Shown here in pieces: positions 8,794 through 17,058 of a stretch of DNA of 64,000 bases. The position numbers and the translations under genes are program-made. The notes under the pieces were generated by a model. The model was not told where the DNA came from. It made no database searches and saw only the letters and a list, made by a program, of their open reading frames with translations. Positions within the stretch are counted from its first letter, which is position 1; the number at the start of each line of letters is the position of its first letter. The stretch is from Dryocola sp036489025 (lineage in GTDB: Bacteria; Pseudomonadota; Gammaproteobacteria; Enterobacterales; Enterobacteriaceae): positions 153,801 through 217,800 of the forward strand of contig DASXGN010000010.1 in the NCBI GenBank assembly GCA_036489025.1, written 5' to 3'.

Positions 8794-9291
8794 TTAGTAT
8801 TTTGCCTGTCGCGACAGCTTATCCAGGTAGCCCATGGCGAAGGCCGAAAGTACGAAGGTAAGATGAATAATGACGTACCACATCAGCTTGTTATCCGGCA
8901 CGTTTTTGGCATCCATAAACACCCGCAGCAGGTGAATGGAAGAAATCGCCACGATGGAAGCCGCCACTTTGTTTTTCAGCGAACCGGCATCCATTTTCCC
9001 CAGCCAGCTCAGCTTCTCTTTGCCTTCGGAGATGTTCAGCGTCGAGACAAAATTTTCGTAGCCGGAAAACATCACCATCACCAGCAGCCCGCCGACCAAA
9101 GCCATATCCACCAGCGAAAGCAGCACCAGAATCAGGTCCGCCTCGGCAATGGAGAATATGTTCGGCAGAACGTGCAGGATCTCCTGGAAAAACTTAATCG
9201 TTAAGGCCAGCAGGGCCAGAGATAAACCGAAGTAAACCGGTGCCAGCAGCCAGCGTGCGGAGTACATCGCATTTTCAAAGAAACGTTCCAT
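8794..9291 (-). CDS. yqhA: UPF0114 inner-membrane protein YqhA
   Basis: Small inner-membrane protein of the UPF0114 family with no firmly assigned function. The 165-residue product matches E. coli YqhA (164 residues) and shows four hydrophobic segments, including WLLAPVYFGLSLALLALTI and LILVLLSLVDMALVGGLLVMVMF. The ATG at 9291 (MERFFENAMYSARW) was chosen because AGGACAC sits directly upstream and the E. coli protein begins here. A GTG nine codons earlier, at 9318, has no ribosome site. It converges with yghZ. Confidence 0.93.
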   Translation of the reverse strand: MERFFENAMYSARWLLAPVYFGLSLALLALTIKFFQEILHVLPNIFSIAEADLILVLLSLVDMALVGGLLVMVMFSGYENFVSTLNISEGKEKLSWLGKMDAGSLKNKVAASIVAISSIHLLRVFMDAKNVPDNKLMWYVIIHLTFVLSAFAMGYLDKLSRQAKY

Positions 9292-9331
9292 AGTGTCCTG
9301 ATCCTGAGAGTTGGACACGCAGTATAGCGAA

Positions 9332-9904
9332 TCAGGCCTGCGCCTGTCCCGCCGTCACGGCCAGGCGGCGGGCAGTTTCATAATGGCTATCCCAATACTC
9401 GCTGGATAAAGACGAAATCGTCACGCCCTGGCTGCTTGAAGCGTGCATAAACTGCGCGTTCCCCAGATATACACCGACGTGGCGCACGCCCGGCCGGGTT
9501 TTGAAAAACACCAGGTCGCCCGCTTTCAGCGCCGCTTTATCCACGCGCTGGCCGTTTTTAATCTGCTGGAAGGTGGAGCGTGGCAGATCCGTATGCAAAG
9601 ATTCACTAAAGATATGCTTCATCAGCGCCGAGCAGTCCACGCCTTTATGCGACGTTCCGCCCCAGCGATAATGCGTTCCCTTCCATTTTGTATATTGCGA
9701 CAGCAGCGCCGTTTTAATACTTTCTGGCCTGGCTGAGCCAGCGCTCAGTTTATTATCTGCGGCATTTAAAAAATGGCCATGCGAAATATTTTTGGTGCCC
9801 AGAGACGCAAATTCCTTTGGCGTATTAAAGGCAAAGGAATTTGTGCTAAAAAGTACGAAAATAGTTAAGGCTAAAGCAGAGATGGTTATTTTAAGGCGTA
9901 ACAT
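9332..9904 (-). CDS. Secreted NlpC/P60 peptidoglycan endopeptidase, MepS-like
   Basis: A 190-residue exported protein: an N-terminal hydrophobic signal (ISALALTIFVLFSTNSFA) followed, after a linker, by an NlpC/P60 domain from about residue 68. The catalytic residues are visible as C91 (GVDCSAL), H142 (RHVGVYLG) and H154 (QFMHASS). The LPRST and GDLVFF motifs are those of E. coli MepS and NlpC, which cut D-Ala-mDAP type peptide links in murein. There is no lipobox, unlike MepS and NlpC, so the mature enzyme should be free in the periplasm. The ATG at 9904 is preferred over a TTG at 9922, although neither has a strong ribosome site. It lies just upstream of yqhA on the same strand. Confidence 0.85.
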   Translation of the reverse strand: MLRLKITISALALTIFVLFSTNSFAFNTPKEFASLGTKNISHGHFLNAADNKLSAGSARPESIKTALLSQYTKWKGTHYRWGGTSHKGVDCSALMKHIFSESLHTDLPRSTFQQIKNGQRVDKAALKAGDLVFFKTRPGVRHVGVYLGNAQFMHASSSQGVTISSLSSEYWDSHYETARRLAVTAGQAQA

Positions 9905-10094
9905 AGGCAACTTTATTAACAATGGTATAACGAATCCTTACCAGATTACCCATAATTGGGCGGGTGACTCCTCTTTGAGCGGGGAAATAATAACAGCTGA
10001 GCGTTATTTGAACAGCGCAAACTGAGTCCAAAAATGGATAATCTTTATTAATCATTAAAAACAGCAGGTTAGCAAAATCTGTTTTCTTCGCCCG

Positions 10095-10598
10095 CTACAC
10101 GGCGGCCAAATCAACCGCCGGACGCTGATATTGCGGCCAGACCAGCGCCACCAGCGCGGGATAGGCCTCGAGGCTTAGCTCGTTAAAGCACTGCCTCAGA
10201 TTGAGCACTTCTATATCAGAAAAGAGAACCCGCTCTCCTTCGGCGCAACGCTTTTTTATATTGTCATAATATTTATATACCGCCGAGTTTAAATCGCTGC
10301 AGCGCCGTTGCGCATTAAATAAATCAGGAGATTGCGTTAACTCATCAATGCGCATTTTTTTAATGGTTGCATGGGTAAAGTCGACGTACTCGCTGCTAAC
10401 CCGCCAGAAATAATCAGGCGTTATTTTACCCATTAACATGGCAAAGTAGTCCTCGCGTTCTTCCTCGCTGCCAAGCGTAGTTTCATTTAAATCAACGGAT
10501 GTTTTCGGCTCTGCTTCTAGGGCCATCTCCTTCATTAAAAGCAGCACGATACATAACAAAATCAGTATGGCGACGATAAAGTAAAAGAGGCTATGCAT
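10095..10598 (-). CDS. Unknown small membrane-anchored protein
   Basis: A 167-residue protein with one N-terminal membrane segment (residues about 4-22, FYFIVAILILLCIVLLLM) and a charged soluble remainder rich in Asp, Glu, Tyr and Arg. AGGAG lies seven bases before the ATG. I do not recognise the family. It is divergent from a pair of unknown small soluble genes at 10703-11497. Base composition is lower in GC than the flanking metabolic genes, hinting at acquired DNA. Confidence 0.65.
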   Translation of the reverse strand: MHSLFYFIVAILILLCIVLLLMKEMALEAEPKTSVDLNETTLGSEEEREDYFAMLMGKITPDYFWRVSSEYVDFTHATIKKMRIDELTQSPDLFNAQRRCSDLNSAVYKYYDNIKKRCAEGERVLFSDIEVLNLRQCFNELSLEAYPALVALVWPQYQRPAVDLAAV

Positions 10599-10702
10599 CA
10601 GAAACTCCTGTTTTTTTTATTTGCAAAATGAGGCATCATAATATCGCGAAAACGCACACTTCACAGCTCAGCCAGGCCATTGATATTACAGGACATAAAA
10701 CC

Positions 10703-11104
10703 ATGTTGCCCAACAATTTTGTGCCACAGCGTTTCCTGACGTTGACGGATAATAACCGCAGCAAAAGTACAGAAAATGGCGACGCGCCAGGCCAGGTTCA
10801 GGAAAAACTCTCGGCGCTAGAGAAAAAGATTCTTAGCGGCAAGCATTATGCCGGACAAGCCAAAAACTCGCTACTGGAAGAAACCGACAGGCATATAAAA
10901 GAACGCCTGCTGTGCGCCGTTAAAATTGAAACGCTGGCGGCGGTTATCAATGAACTGTGTGAACAAGAAAAGCTCAGCCCGGCTGATTTGCAGATGTTAA
11001 TTGAGGATAAAACGGCGGCAATAGCCCTGAAAGGAGAGCAGATCTGGCTTAACCAACTCACCCAGGAAAAACGTTGGCCGCTATTCTATTCGTTTGAGGA
11101 ATAA
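10703..11104 (+). CDS. Unknown small soluble protein
   Basis: A 133-residue hydrophilic protein with no membrane segment or signal; the C-terminal half is probably helical (KLSPADLQMLIEDKTAAIALK). I do not recognise it. The ATG at 10703 was chosen because AGGA lies about nine bases upstream and leaves about 100 bases for promoters toward the divergent neighbour; a longer start at 10628 has no ribosome site. The stop is three bases before the next gene, so the two form an operon. Confidence 0.6.
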   Translation: MLPNNFVPQRFLTLTDNNRSKSTENGDAPGQVQEKLSALEKKILSGKHYAGQAKNSLLEETDRHIKERLLCAVKIETLAAVINELCEQEKLSPADLQMLIEDKTAAIALKGEQIWLNQLTQEKRWPLFYSFEE

Positions 11105-11107
11105 AAA

Positions 11108-11497
11108 ATGCAGGCAGTTAGCACGCCGAAAAGCAAAGAAGGCCTTGAATTTACCTTAAATCAAAATATCAACGCGCTGGTTATTTTAAAGAACGAAAAT
11201 ATCGCCCAATACACGCAGGAGGTGACCGACATTACTTCCGCACTGGTCGATCTTAAATGGAAGAATCGCCATCAAATTCATCCGTTGAGATTTAAAGAAG
11301 AAGTGTTTGGCGCGGTATTAAGTGAAATTATTGCCCGCCATCCGGGTTTGAAGCAGACAATATTATCCCGCCTTGAGGAAAATTATCAGCAGATAAAAAC
11401 ACGCGAGGCGCAGACGCTAAGCCTTACGAGGAGGCTCCTTGAAGGGACTTATAAAACGCCGGTTCTGTCACCTGCGGCAGAAAAGCCTGTCGGGTAA
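11108..11497 (+). CDS. Unknown small soluble protein, partner of the preceding gene
   Basis: A 129-residue hydrophilic, mostly helical protein with no signal peptide or recognised motif. It starts three bases after the stop of the previous unknown gene, with GAGGAATAA overlapping that stop as ribosome site, so the pair is co-translated. No relative comes to mind. Paired small unknown genes beside a divergent membrane-anchored gene could be a secreted or stress-related module, but nothing in the sequence shows which. Confidence 0.6.
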   Translation: MQAVSTPKSKEGLEFTLNQNINALVILKNENIAQYTQEVTDITSALVDLKWKNRHQIHPLRFKEEVFGAVLSEIIARHPGLKQTILSRLEENYQQIKTREAQTLSLTRRLLEGTYKTPVLSPAAEKPVG

Positions 11498-11621
11498 GGT
11501 TTCACTTACCCGATTTGGCCCGCGCTATCGCTGATAATTTTGGTCACTTCGCCCACCGGCCCAGTTCGCACCTCACCCGCCCGCTCATATTTGCTGTTGA
11601 TGATTTTGCCTGACTTCGCAG

Positions 11622-13076
11622 TCAGGCCAGACGAAACACGGAGATCGCCTGCTGGAGTTCATCGGCCTGCCGCTGCTGCTGACGTGCGGCCTGTACCGTC
11701 CGGGCAACGTGCTCGACGTTTTCATGTACGCTGCTGTCGATGCTCGCCACGCTGTCATTCATCTGCGTGATACTGGCGCTTTGCTGGCCGCTCATTTCCG
11801 AAAGCTCTTCAACCAGCTGCGACAGCGCGCCGATTGAGGCTATTACCTCCTGCATCGTCTCCCCGGCGCTCTCCACCTGCTGTGAACCGGTGCGGGTACA
11901 CTCCACGGACACGGCTATCAGCTGGCGAATATCCTTCGCCGCATTCTCGCAGCGCATTGCCAGGGTGCGGACTTCAGATGCGACAACCGCAAAACCCCTG
12001 CCGTGAAGGCCCGCCCGCGCCGCCTCTACGGAAGCGTTCAGGGACAGAATGTTCGTCTGGAAAGCGATGCCGTCAATCAGCCCAAGAATACTGCTGATGC
12101 GCTCGGACTCGTCGCGGATTTGCTGCATAGTTTGCGTGGCTTCGCTGAGGCTGCGTCCCCCCTGCTCCGCAGTGGCGCCGGCACGCGCGGCCAGGGTTTT
12201 CGCTTCCTGAGATTTTTCGCTGGTCTGCACCGCCGCACAGGTTAACTGCTCCATTGCGCTTGCCGCCACGGCCAGAGCGGTGGCCTGTTCGTCGGTTCGT
12301 GTTGAAAGCGCCGCATTACGCTCAATGATGCTTTCCGAGGCTTTCAGCACGCCTGCCACGCCCGTGCTGACCTGGCTTAGCGTGCTGCGCATTGTGGCAA
12401 GCGTTGTGCTGAAGGTCTGAGCGAAGGGTGAATGGCTGGCCCGCTCGCTTTCGGTTAGCGTCAGGCAGCCGGATTCGCTGTTAATCTGCGCCGCCAGCCG
12501 CGCAACCTCGCTGGCCGAACGAGCATCCCTGGCCATGTTTAGAGCCATATAGATCAGAATCGCGCTCTGGGCCACGACGAATATGGCGTGGAAAACCACC
12601 ATATGAAAACCGGTATGCATAAAGCAGACAATGCCGAACAGATCCTGCTCCTGCAAATAGTTAAATAAAATATGATGAACCGCAGCGGTCGCCGCCCCCA
12701 TTAATATCGGACGATAATCGCGGTAGGCCAGCAGCGCGGATAATAATACAAACACCGAAAAGTGGAATTCTGTTTCTCCTTCGCCCAACTGGATTAGCAG
12801 GGCGGCAAAACCCAAAAGCGTAAAGGCATAAAATAAACGCGTGATTAGCTTCCCGGGAAATAAAAATTTTACAAAACTGGATGATACGGCAAGTCCCCCG
12901 CCAGCGATGAAAGCTACGGGAAGCGAGTCATACGCCCATCCCACGCCGATTGCCACGACGTACATGCTCCAGACCAGGCCGAACATCAGCAGGTCGGCAT
13001 GACGATAAATGCGGCTAAAAGAGACGACCTCTGGCTGCTTATTTGCTGTGTTTAAAAGACTCATCGTTGCCATCAT
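11622..13076 (-). CDS. Methyl-accepting chemotaxis protein with membrane-only sensor
   Basis: A 484-residue chemoreceptor. Residues 1 to about 190 contain about six membrane segments and no periplasmic domain; the region includes YRDYRPILMGAATAAVHHILFNY and a later HTGFHMVVFHA, whose histidines could bind a cofactor. Residues about 215-484 form the cytoplasmic signalling coiled coil, with the tip IDGIAFQTNILSLNASVEAAR and GRGFAVVASEVRTLA that contacts CheA and CheW. The ATG at 13076 is the first good start; the frame extends to a TTG at 13157 without support. The ligand is not evident. No che or flagellar genes lie nearby. Confidence 0.88.
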   Translation of the reverse strand: MMATMSLLNTANKQPEVVSFSRIYRHADLLMFGLVWSMYVVAIGVGWAYDSLPVAFIAGGGLAVSSSFVKFLFPGKLITRLFYAFTLLGFAALLIQLGEGETEFHFSVFVLLSALLAYRDYRPILMGAATAAVHHILFNYLQEQDLFGIVCFMHTGFHMVVFHAIFVVAQSAILIYMALNMARDARSASEVARLAAQINSESGCLTLTESERASHSPFAQTFSTTLATMRSTLSQVSTGVAGVLKASESIIERNAALSTRTDEQATALAVAASAMEQLTCAAVQTSEKSQEAKTLAARAGATAEQGGRSLSEATQTMQQIRDESERISSILGLIDGIAFQTNILSLNASVEAARAGLHGRGFAVVASEVRTLAMRCENAAKDIRQLIAVSVECTRTGSQQVESAGETMQEVIASIGALSQLVEELSEMSGQQSASITQMNDSVASIDSSVHENVEHVARTVQAARQQQRQADELQQAISVFRLA

Positions 13077-13336
13077 ATTGTCCACGATTATAGTTATCCG
13101 ATATTTTCGCGGCTGTATTTCGCCTACCAAAAAGAGTAGATGCTTTATATCGGGCAAATAATTTATTTATCTCCCGATTTTTAATCTGCACGCTCTGTTT
13201 CTTTAATTTGAATTAAGTCAGCGGAGTATGCGCCGGATTCAGCAGGCGCTTAGATTAGGAATAGGCTGGATCGGTTTGACTTCTCAGCACGAATAACCAG
13301 GCTTTAAGGATGTTAAACCGTAGCGGAGGATGACTA

Positions 13337-14233
13337 ATGGCAAATCACCAGTCAAAAATGCAGGATCCACGTACCCAGTACTTCACCGGCGAGTACCCAA
13401 AGCAGAAGCAGCCCGCGCCGGGCGTGCAGGCAAAAATGGACCCGGTTCCCGATTGTGGTGAGCGCACCTACATCGGCAGCGGCAGGCTGAAAGGCCGCAG
13501 GGCGCTGGTGACCGGTGGCGATTCGGGCATTGGCCGGGCCGCCGCCATCGCCTACGCCCGTGAAGGGGCCGATGTCGTCATCAACTATCTCCCTGCCGAG
13601 CAGGAAGATGCGGAGCAGGTGAAAGTCCTGATTGAGGAGGCCGGACAGAAAGCGGTGCTCATTCCAGGCGACCTGAGCGACGAGAAGTTTGCGCGCGGCC
13701 TTGTCAACCAGGCGATAAAGGCTCTTGGCGGGCTGGATATTCTGGCGCTGGTCGCCGGGAAGCAGGTGGCGGTAGAAGACATTGCCGAACTCACCACCGA
13801 ACAGTTTCAGGAGACCTTCGCCGTCAACGTTTTTGCGCTGTTCTGGATAACTCAGGAAGCGCTACCGCATCTGGAAGCCGGGGCAAGTATCATCACCACC
13901 TCTTCCATTCAGGCCTATCAGCCCAGCTCTCACCTGCTGGATTACGCCGCCACCAAGGCCGCTATTCTCAACTACAGCCGCGGGCTGGCGAAGCAGGTTG
14001 CTGAGAAAGGAATTCGCGTAAACGTGGTGGCTCCGGGGCCAATCTGGACCGCGCTGCAAATCTCGGGTGGACAAACGCAGGAAAAAATACCTGCGTTTGG
14101 GCAAAAAACGCCGCTCAAACGAGCCGGACAGCCTGCGGAACTGGCACCGGTATACGTTTATCTGGCGAGTCAGGAATCAAGCTACGTGACGGCGGAAGTA
14201 CACGGAGTCTGCGGCGGAGAGCATTTAGGGTAA
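13337..14233 (+). CDS. yghA: NADP-dependent aldehyde reductase YghA (short-chain dehydrogenase)
   Basis: Short-chain dehydrogenase/reductase; E. coli YghA is reported as an NADPH-dependent aldehyde reductase. The 298-residue protein has the extended N-terminus typical of this subfamily (TQYFTGEYPKQKQP), the cofactor motif VTGGDSGIGRAAA, the active-site YAATKAA with catalytic Tyr and Lys, and the end VCGGEHLG shared with E. coli. GCGGAGG upstream of the ATG at 13337 supports the start. It stands alone, with a terminator shared with exbD. Confidence 0.95.
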   Translation: MANHQSKMQDPRTQYFTGEYPKQKQPAPGVQAKMDPVPDCGERTYIGSGRLKGRRALVTGGDSGIGRAAAIAYAREGADVVINYLPAEQEDAEQVKVLIEEAGQKAVLIPGDLSDEKFARGLVNQAIKALGGLDILALVAGKQVAVEDIAELTTEQFQETFAVNVFALFWITQEALPHLEAGASIITTSSIQAYQPSSHLLDYAATKAAILNYSRGLAKQVAEKGIRVNVVAPGPIWTALQISGGQTQEKIPAFGQKTPLKRAGQPAELAPVYVYLASQESSYVTAEVHGVCGGEHLG

Positions 14234-14237
14234 AAAA

Positions 14238-14266
14238 AAGGCGTGGTCTAAGCCACGCCGTTTTTA
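14238..14266. terminator. Bidirectional terminator between yghA and exbD
   Basis: GGCGTGG at 14240-14246 pairs with CCACGCC at 14253-14259. It is preceded by A8 and followed by GTTTTTATT. Confidence 0.9.
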
Positions 14267-14692
14267 TTATTTAGGTCTGGCGACCTCTTCGCCCACCAGC
14301 CCAATCTTCAGATACCCTGCCTGGTGCAGCGTATCCATCACGTTCATCATCGTTTCGTAATCTACCGTCTTATCGGCGCGGAAAAAGATTGTGGTGTCTT
14401 TCTTCCCTGCGGTGATGGCGTTAAGGGCATTAATCATGCTCTCTTTGGTCACTTCATCATTGCCGACAAACATCGTGTTGTCGGCTTTAACGGAGAGGTA
14501 GACGGGCTTTTCAGGACGCGGCTGCGGCTGACTTGAAGACGCGGGCAGGTTCACCTTCACGTCCACGGTGGCCAGCGGCGCAGCCACCATGAAGATAATC
14601 AGCAGCACCAGCATGACGTCGATAAACGGCGTGACGTTGATCTCATGCATTTCACCGTTATCGTCGAGATTTTCGTTAAGACGCATAGCCAT
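14267..14692 (-). CDS. exbD: TonB-system energizer subunit ExbD
   Basis: Inner-membrane component of the ExbB-ExbD-TonB motor that uses proton motive force to drive siderophore and vitamin B12 uptake across the outer membrane. The 141-residue protein equals E. coli ExbD in length. It has a short cytoplasmic start, one membrane segment (TPFIDVMLVLLIIFMVAA) carrying the essential D25, and a periplasmic domain. It starts six bases after the exbB stop, so exbB and exbD form an operon driven from the Fur-controlled promoter upstream of exbB. Confidence 0.97.
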   Translation of the reverse strand: MAMRLNENLDDNGEMHEINVTPFIDVMLVLLIIFMVAAPLATVDVKVNLPASSSQPQPRPEKPVYLSVKADNTMFVGNDEVTKESMINALNAITAGKKDTTIFFRADKTVDYETMMNVMDTLHQAGYLKIGLVGEEVARPK

Positions 14693-14698
14693 CGGTTA

Positions 14699-15433
14699 TC
14701 AACTCACACGCAGTTTCTGAGCCGTACGAACCGGGCGAGCCTGGGAGCTGGCTTCCAGGTCGAGATCGCGGCTTTGCAGCAGCAGAACCTGTGCGGCAAC
14801 GTCGCCCAGCGAGGCTTTGTATCCGCCAATCATACGGGCAAAGATGTTATAGATAACAACCGCAGGAATGGCCGCGACCAGGCCAATCGCCGTGGCCAGC
14901 AGCGCTTCTGCGATGCCCGGAGCCACGACGGCAAGGTTGGTGGTTTGCGTTTGTGCAATGCCGATGAAGCTGTTCATGATGCCCCAGACGGTACCGAACA
15001 GACCGACAAACGGGGAAATCGCACCGATGGTCGCGAGGAAGCCGTTGCCGCGGCCCATATGGCGGCCAACCGCAGCCACGCGACGCTCCAGACGGAAGCC
15101 GGTACGCTCTTTAATGCCTTCGTTATCTTCGCTGCCTGCGGAAAGTTCCAGCTCGTTCTGAGCTTCATTGATTAGGACGGTGCTGAGGCTGCGCGCGTTG
15201 AACTCGGCGGCCATTTCACTCGCTTCATCCAGAGAACGGACGTTAGCCAGCTGCTGCTGTTCGCGCTTGAGGCGACGCTTCTGGGTAATCAGCTCGACGC
15301 TTTTGCTAAAGAAGATGGCCCAGGTGACGACAGAGGCCAGAATCAGGCCGATCATCACAATTTTTACCACGATGTCGGCATGCTGATACATGCCCCAAAC
15401 GGAAAGGTCCGTCTGCATCAAATTATTCGTCAC
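14699..15433 (-). CDS. exbB: TonB-system energizer subunit ExbB
   Basis: Integral inner-membrane stator of the TonB energy transduction complex. The 244-residue product equals E. coli ExbB in length, with three membrane segments and the conserved ISPFVGLFGTVWGIMNSF and EALLATAIGLVAAIPAVVIYN regions. The GTG at 15433 (VTNNLMQTDLSVWG) was chosen because GGAGAG lies just upstream and the E. coli protein begins at the same point. A longer TTG start at 15463 is unsupported. A Fur-like box lies about 67 bases upstream. Confidence 0.96.
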   Translation of the reverse strand: MTNNLMQTDLSVWGMYQHADIVVKIVMIGLILASVVTWAIFFSKSVELITQKRRLKREQQQLANVRSLDEASEMAAEFNARSLSTVLINEAQNELELSAGSEDNEGIKERTGFRLERRVAAVGRHMGRGNGFLATIGAISPFVGLFGTVWGIMNSFIGIAQTQTTNLAVVAPGIAEALLATAIGLVAAIPAVVIYNIFARMIGGYKASLGDVAAQVLLLQSRDLDLEASSQARPVRTAQKLRVS

Positions 15434-15499
15434 TCTTAACTCTCCACCGCGAAAATAATACAAAATCTGAGCGTAATAATATCAAAACGACATCGAATT

Positions 15500-15518
15500 G
15501 ATAGTGGTTCTCATTAGT
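15500..15518. promoter_or_regulatory. Predicted Fur box upstream of exbB
   Basis: GATAGTGGTTCTCATTAGT matches 13 of 19 positions of the Fur consensus GATAATGATAATCATTATC. It lies in the exbB-metC intergenic region. exbBD are Fur-repressed in E. coli, so the site fits known regulation. Confidence 0.7.
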
Positions 15519-15692
15519 ATTTGCAGAGTGCCTGAAATTGTTCAGCCATTCCTTGCGTTTACGCAGTAAAAGCGGGCGGTTTCCGAATATTCAGCTTTTT
15601 TTGTCAACCTGGCGAAACGCCATGAGGCAAGCCTGGAAAACCGTGGTAGGTTATGTTTAGACATCCAGATGGTTAAACGAGGTAGCAGACAG

Positions 15693-16880
15693 ATGGCAGC
15701 GAAGCACATTGAAACGGCGCTGGTTAATGCCGGGCGCGATAAAAAATTCACCCAGGGATCGGTCAATAGCGTCATTCAACGCGCGTCATCGCTGGTTTTT
15801 GAAACCGTTGAGGCCAAAAGGCACGCCACGGCAAATCGCGCCAAAGGCGAGCTGTTTTACGGGCGTCGCGGCACCCTCACTCATTTTTCACTGCAGGAAG
15901 CGATGTGTGAACTGGAAGGCGGTGCCGGCTGCACCCTGTATCCCTGCGGTGCTGCGGCCGTTGCCAATGCGATTCTGGCCTTCGTTGAGCAGGGCGATAA
16001 TGTCCTGATGACCGGCAGCGCCTACGAGCCCAGCCAGGACTTCTGTACCAAAATCCTTGCTAAGCTCGGCGTGACCACCACCTGGCTTGATCCTCTGATT
16101 GGCGCGGGCATTGCCGAGCTTATCCAGCCCAATACCAAAGTGGTGTTTCTGGAATCTCCTGGCTCCATTACGATGGAGGTCCATGACGTTCCGGCAATAG
16201 TTAAGGCGGTGCGCAGCAAAGCCCCGGACGCCGTCATCATCATCGACAACACCTGGTCGGCGGGCATTCTGTTTAAGGCGCTGGCGTTCGATATCGACAT
16301 TTCGATTCAGGCCGGCACCAAATATCTGATAGGCCATTCCGACGCGATGGTCGGCACGGCGGTCTCTAACGCCCGCTGCTGGGATCGGCTGCGCGAAAAC
16401 TCATACCTGATGGGCCAGATGATTGACGCCGATACCGCCTACATGACCAGCCGCGGGCTGCGTACGCTGGGCGTGCGATTACGCCAACATCATGAAAGCA
16501 GTTTAAAAGTTGCCGAATGGCTCGCTCAACATCCGCAGGTTGAACGCGTCAACCACCCGGCGCTGCCCGGCAGCAAAGGCCATGAGTACTGGAAACGTGA
16601 CTTTACAGGCAGCAGCGGCCTCTTCTCATTCGTGCTGAAAAATCGTTTAAGCGATGAGCAAATGCAACGCTACCTCGACCTGTTCCAGTATTTCAGCATG
16701 GCCTATTCCTGGGGCGGCTATGAATCGCTTATCCTTGCCAACCAGCCGGATGAGCTGGCAGACATTCGCCCGGCAGGCGGAATCGATTTTACGGGTACGC
16801 TGGTTCGTGTGCACATTGGCCTGGAAAACGTCGACGATCTGATTGCCGATCTGGACGCCGGTTTCCAGCGCATTGCCTGA
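15693..16880 (+). CDS. metC: Cystathionine beta-lyase
   Basis: PLP-dependent enzyme splitting cystathionine to homocysteine, pyruvate and ammonia in methionine synthesis. The 395-residue protein has the same length as E. coli MetC. The PLP lysine is K210 in SIQAGTKYLIGHSD, and the conserved GELFYGRRGTLTHF, YPCGAAAVANAI and EPSQDFC segments are intact. The ATG at 15693 was chosen because it aligns with the E. coli start and GAGG lies at 15679-15682; the frame extends eight codons further without support. A terminator follows about 60 bases downstream. Confidence 0.97.
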   Translation: MAAKHIETALVNAGRDKKFTQGSVNSVIQRASSLVFETVEAKRHATANRAKGELFYGRRGTLTHFSLQEAMCELEGGAGCTLYPCGAAAVANAILAFVEQGDNVLMTGSAYEPSQDFCTKILAKLGVTTTWLDPLIGAGIAELIQPNTKVVFLESPGSITMEVHDVPAIVKAVRSKAPDAVIIIDNTWSAGILFKALAFDIDISIQAGTKYLIGHSDAMVGTAVSNARCWDRLRENSYLMGQMIDADTAYMTSRGLRTLGVRLRQHHESSLKVAEWLAQHPQVERVNHPALPGSKGHEYWKRDFTGSSGLFSFVLKNRLSDEQMQRYLDLFQYFSMAYSWGGYESLILANQPDELADIRPAGGIDFTGTLVRVHIGLENVDDLIADLDAGFQRIA

Positions 16881-16939
16881 TATTTCCAGCGCTGGACACG
16901 ATAACGGACACTTTTTTGGATCCCGCCGTCATTAGTTGA

Positions 16940-16968
16940 GCCCGCGATCAAGATGTCGCGGGCCTTTT
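16940..16968 (+). terminator. Terminator after metC
   Basis: GCCCGCGA at 16940-16947 pairs perfectly with TCGCGGGC at 16956-16963, followed by CTTTT. Confidence 0.88.
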
Positions 16969-17058
16969 AGCGTTACACTATGCTTAAACTAAGGTATGCC
17001 TAAGCTTGCGGTGCGAGCATGCCGGCATCTCCACAAAAGCGGTTCCACAGGATTTTCC

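Noticed and set aside
11608..11627. Hairpin GCCTGACT/AGTCAGGC over the stop of the chemoreceptor gene, considered as a terminator
   Set aside because: No T-run follows on the minus strand, so I do not call it a terminator.
14645..15175. A 176-codon plus-strand frame opposite exbB
   Set aside because: It is an antisense shadow; the minus-strand product is an unmistakable ExbB.
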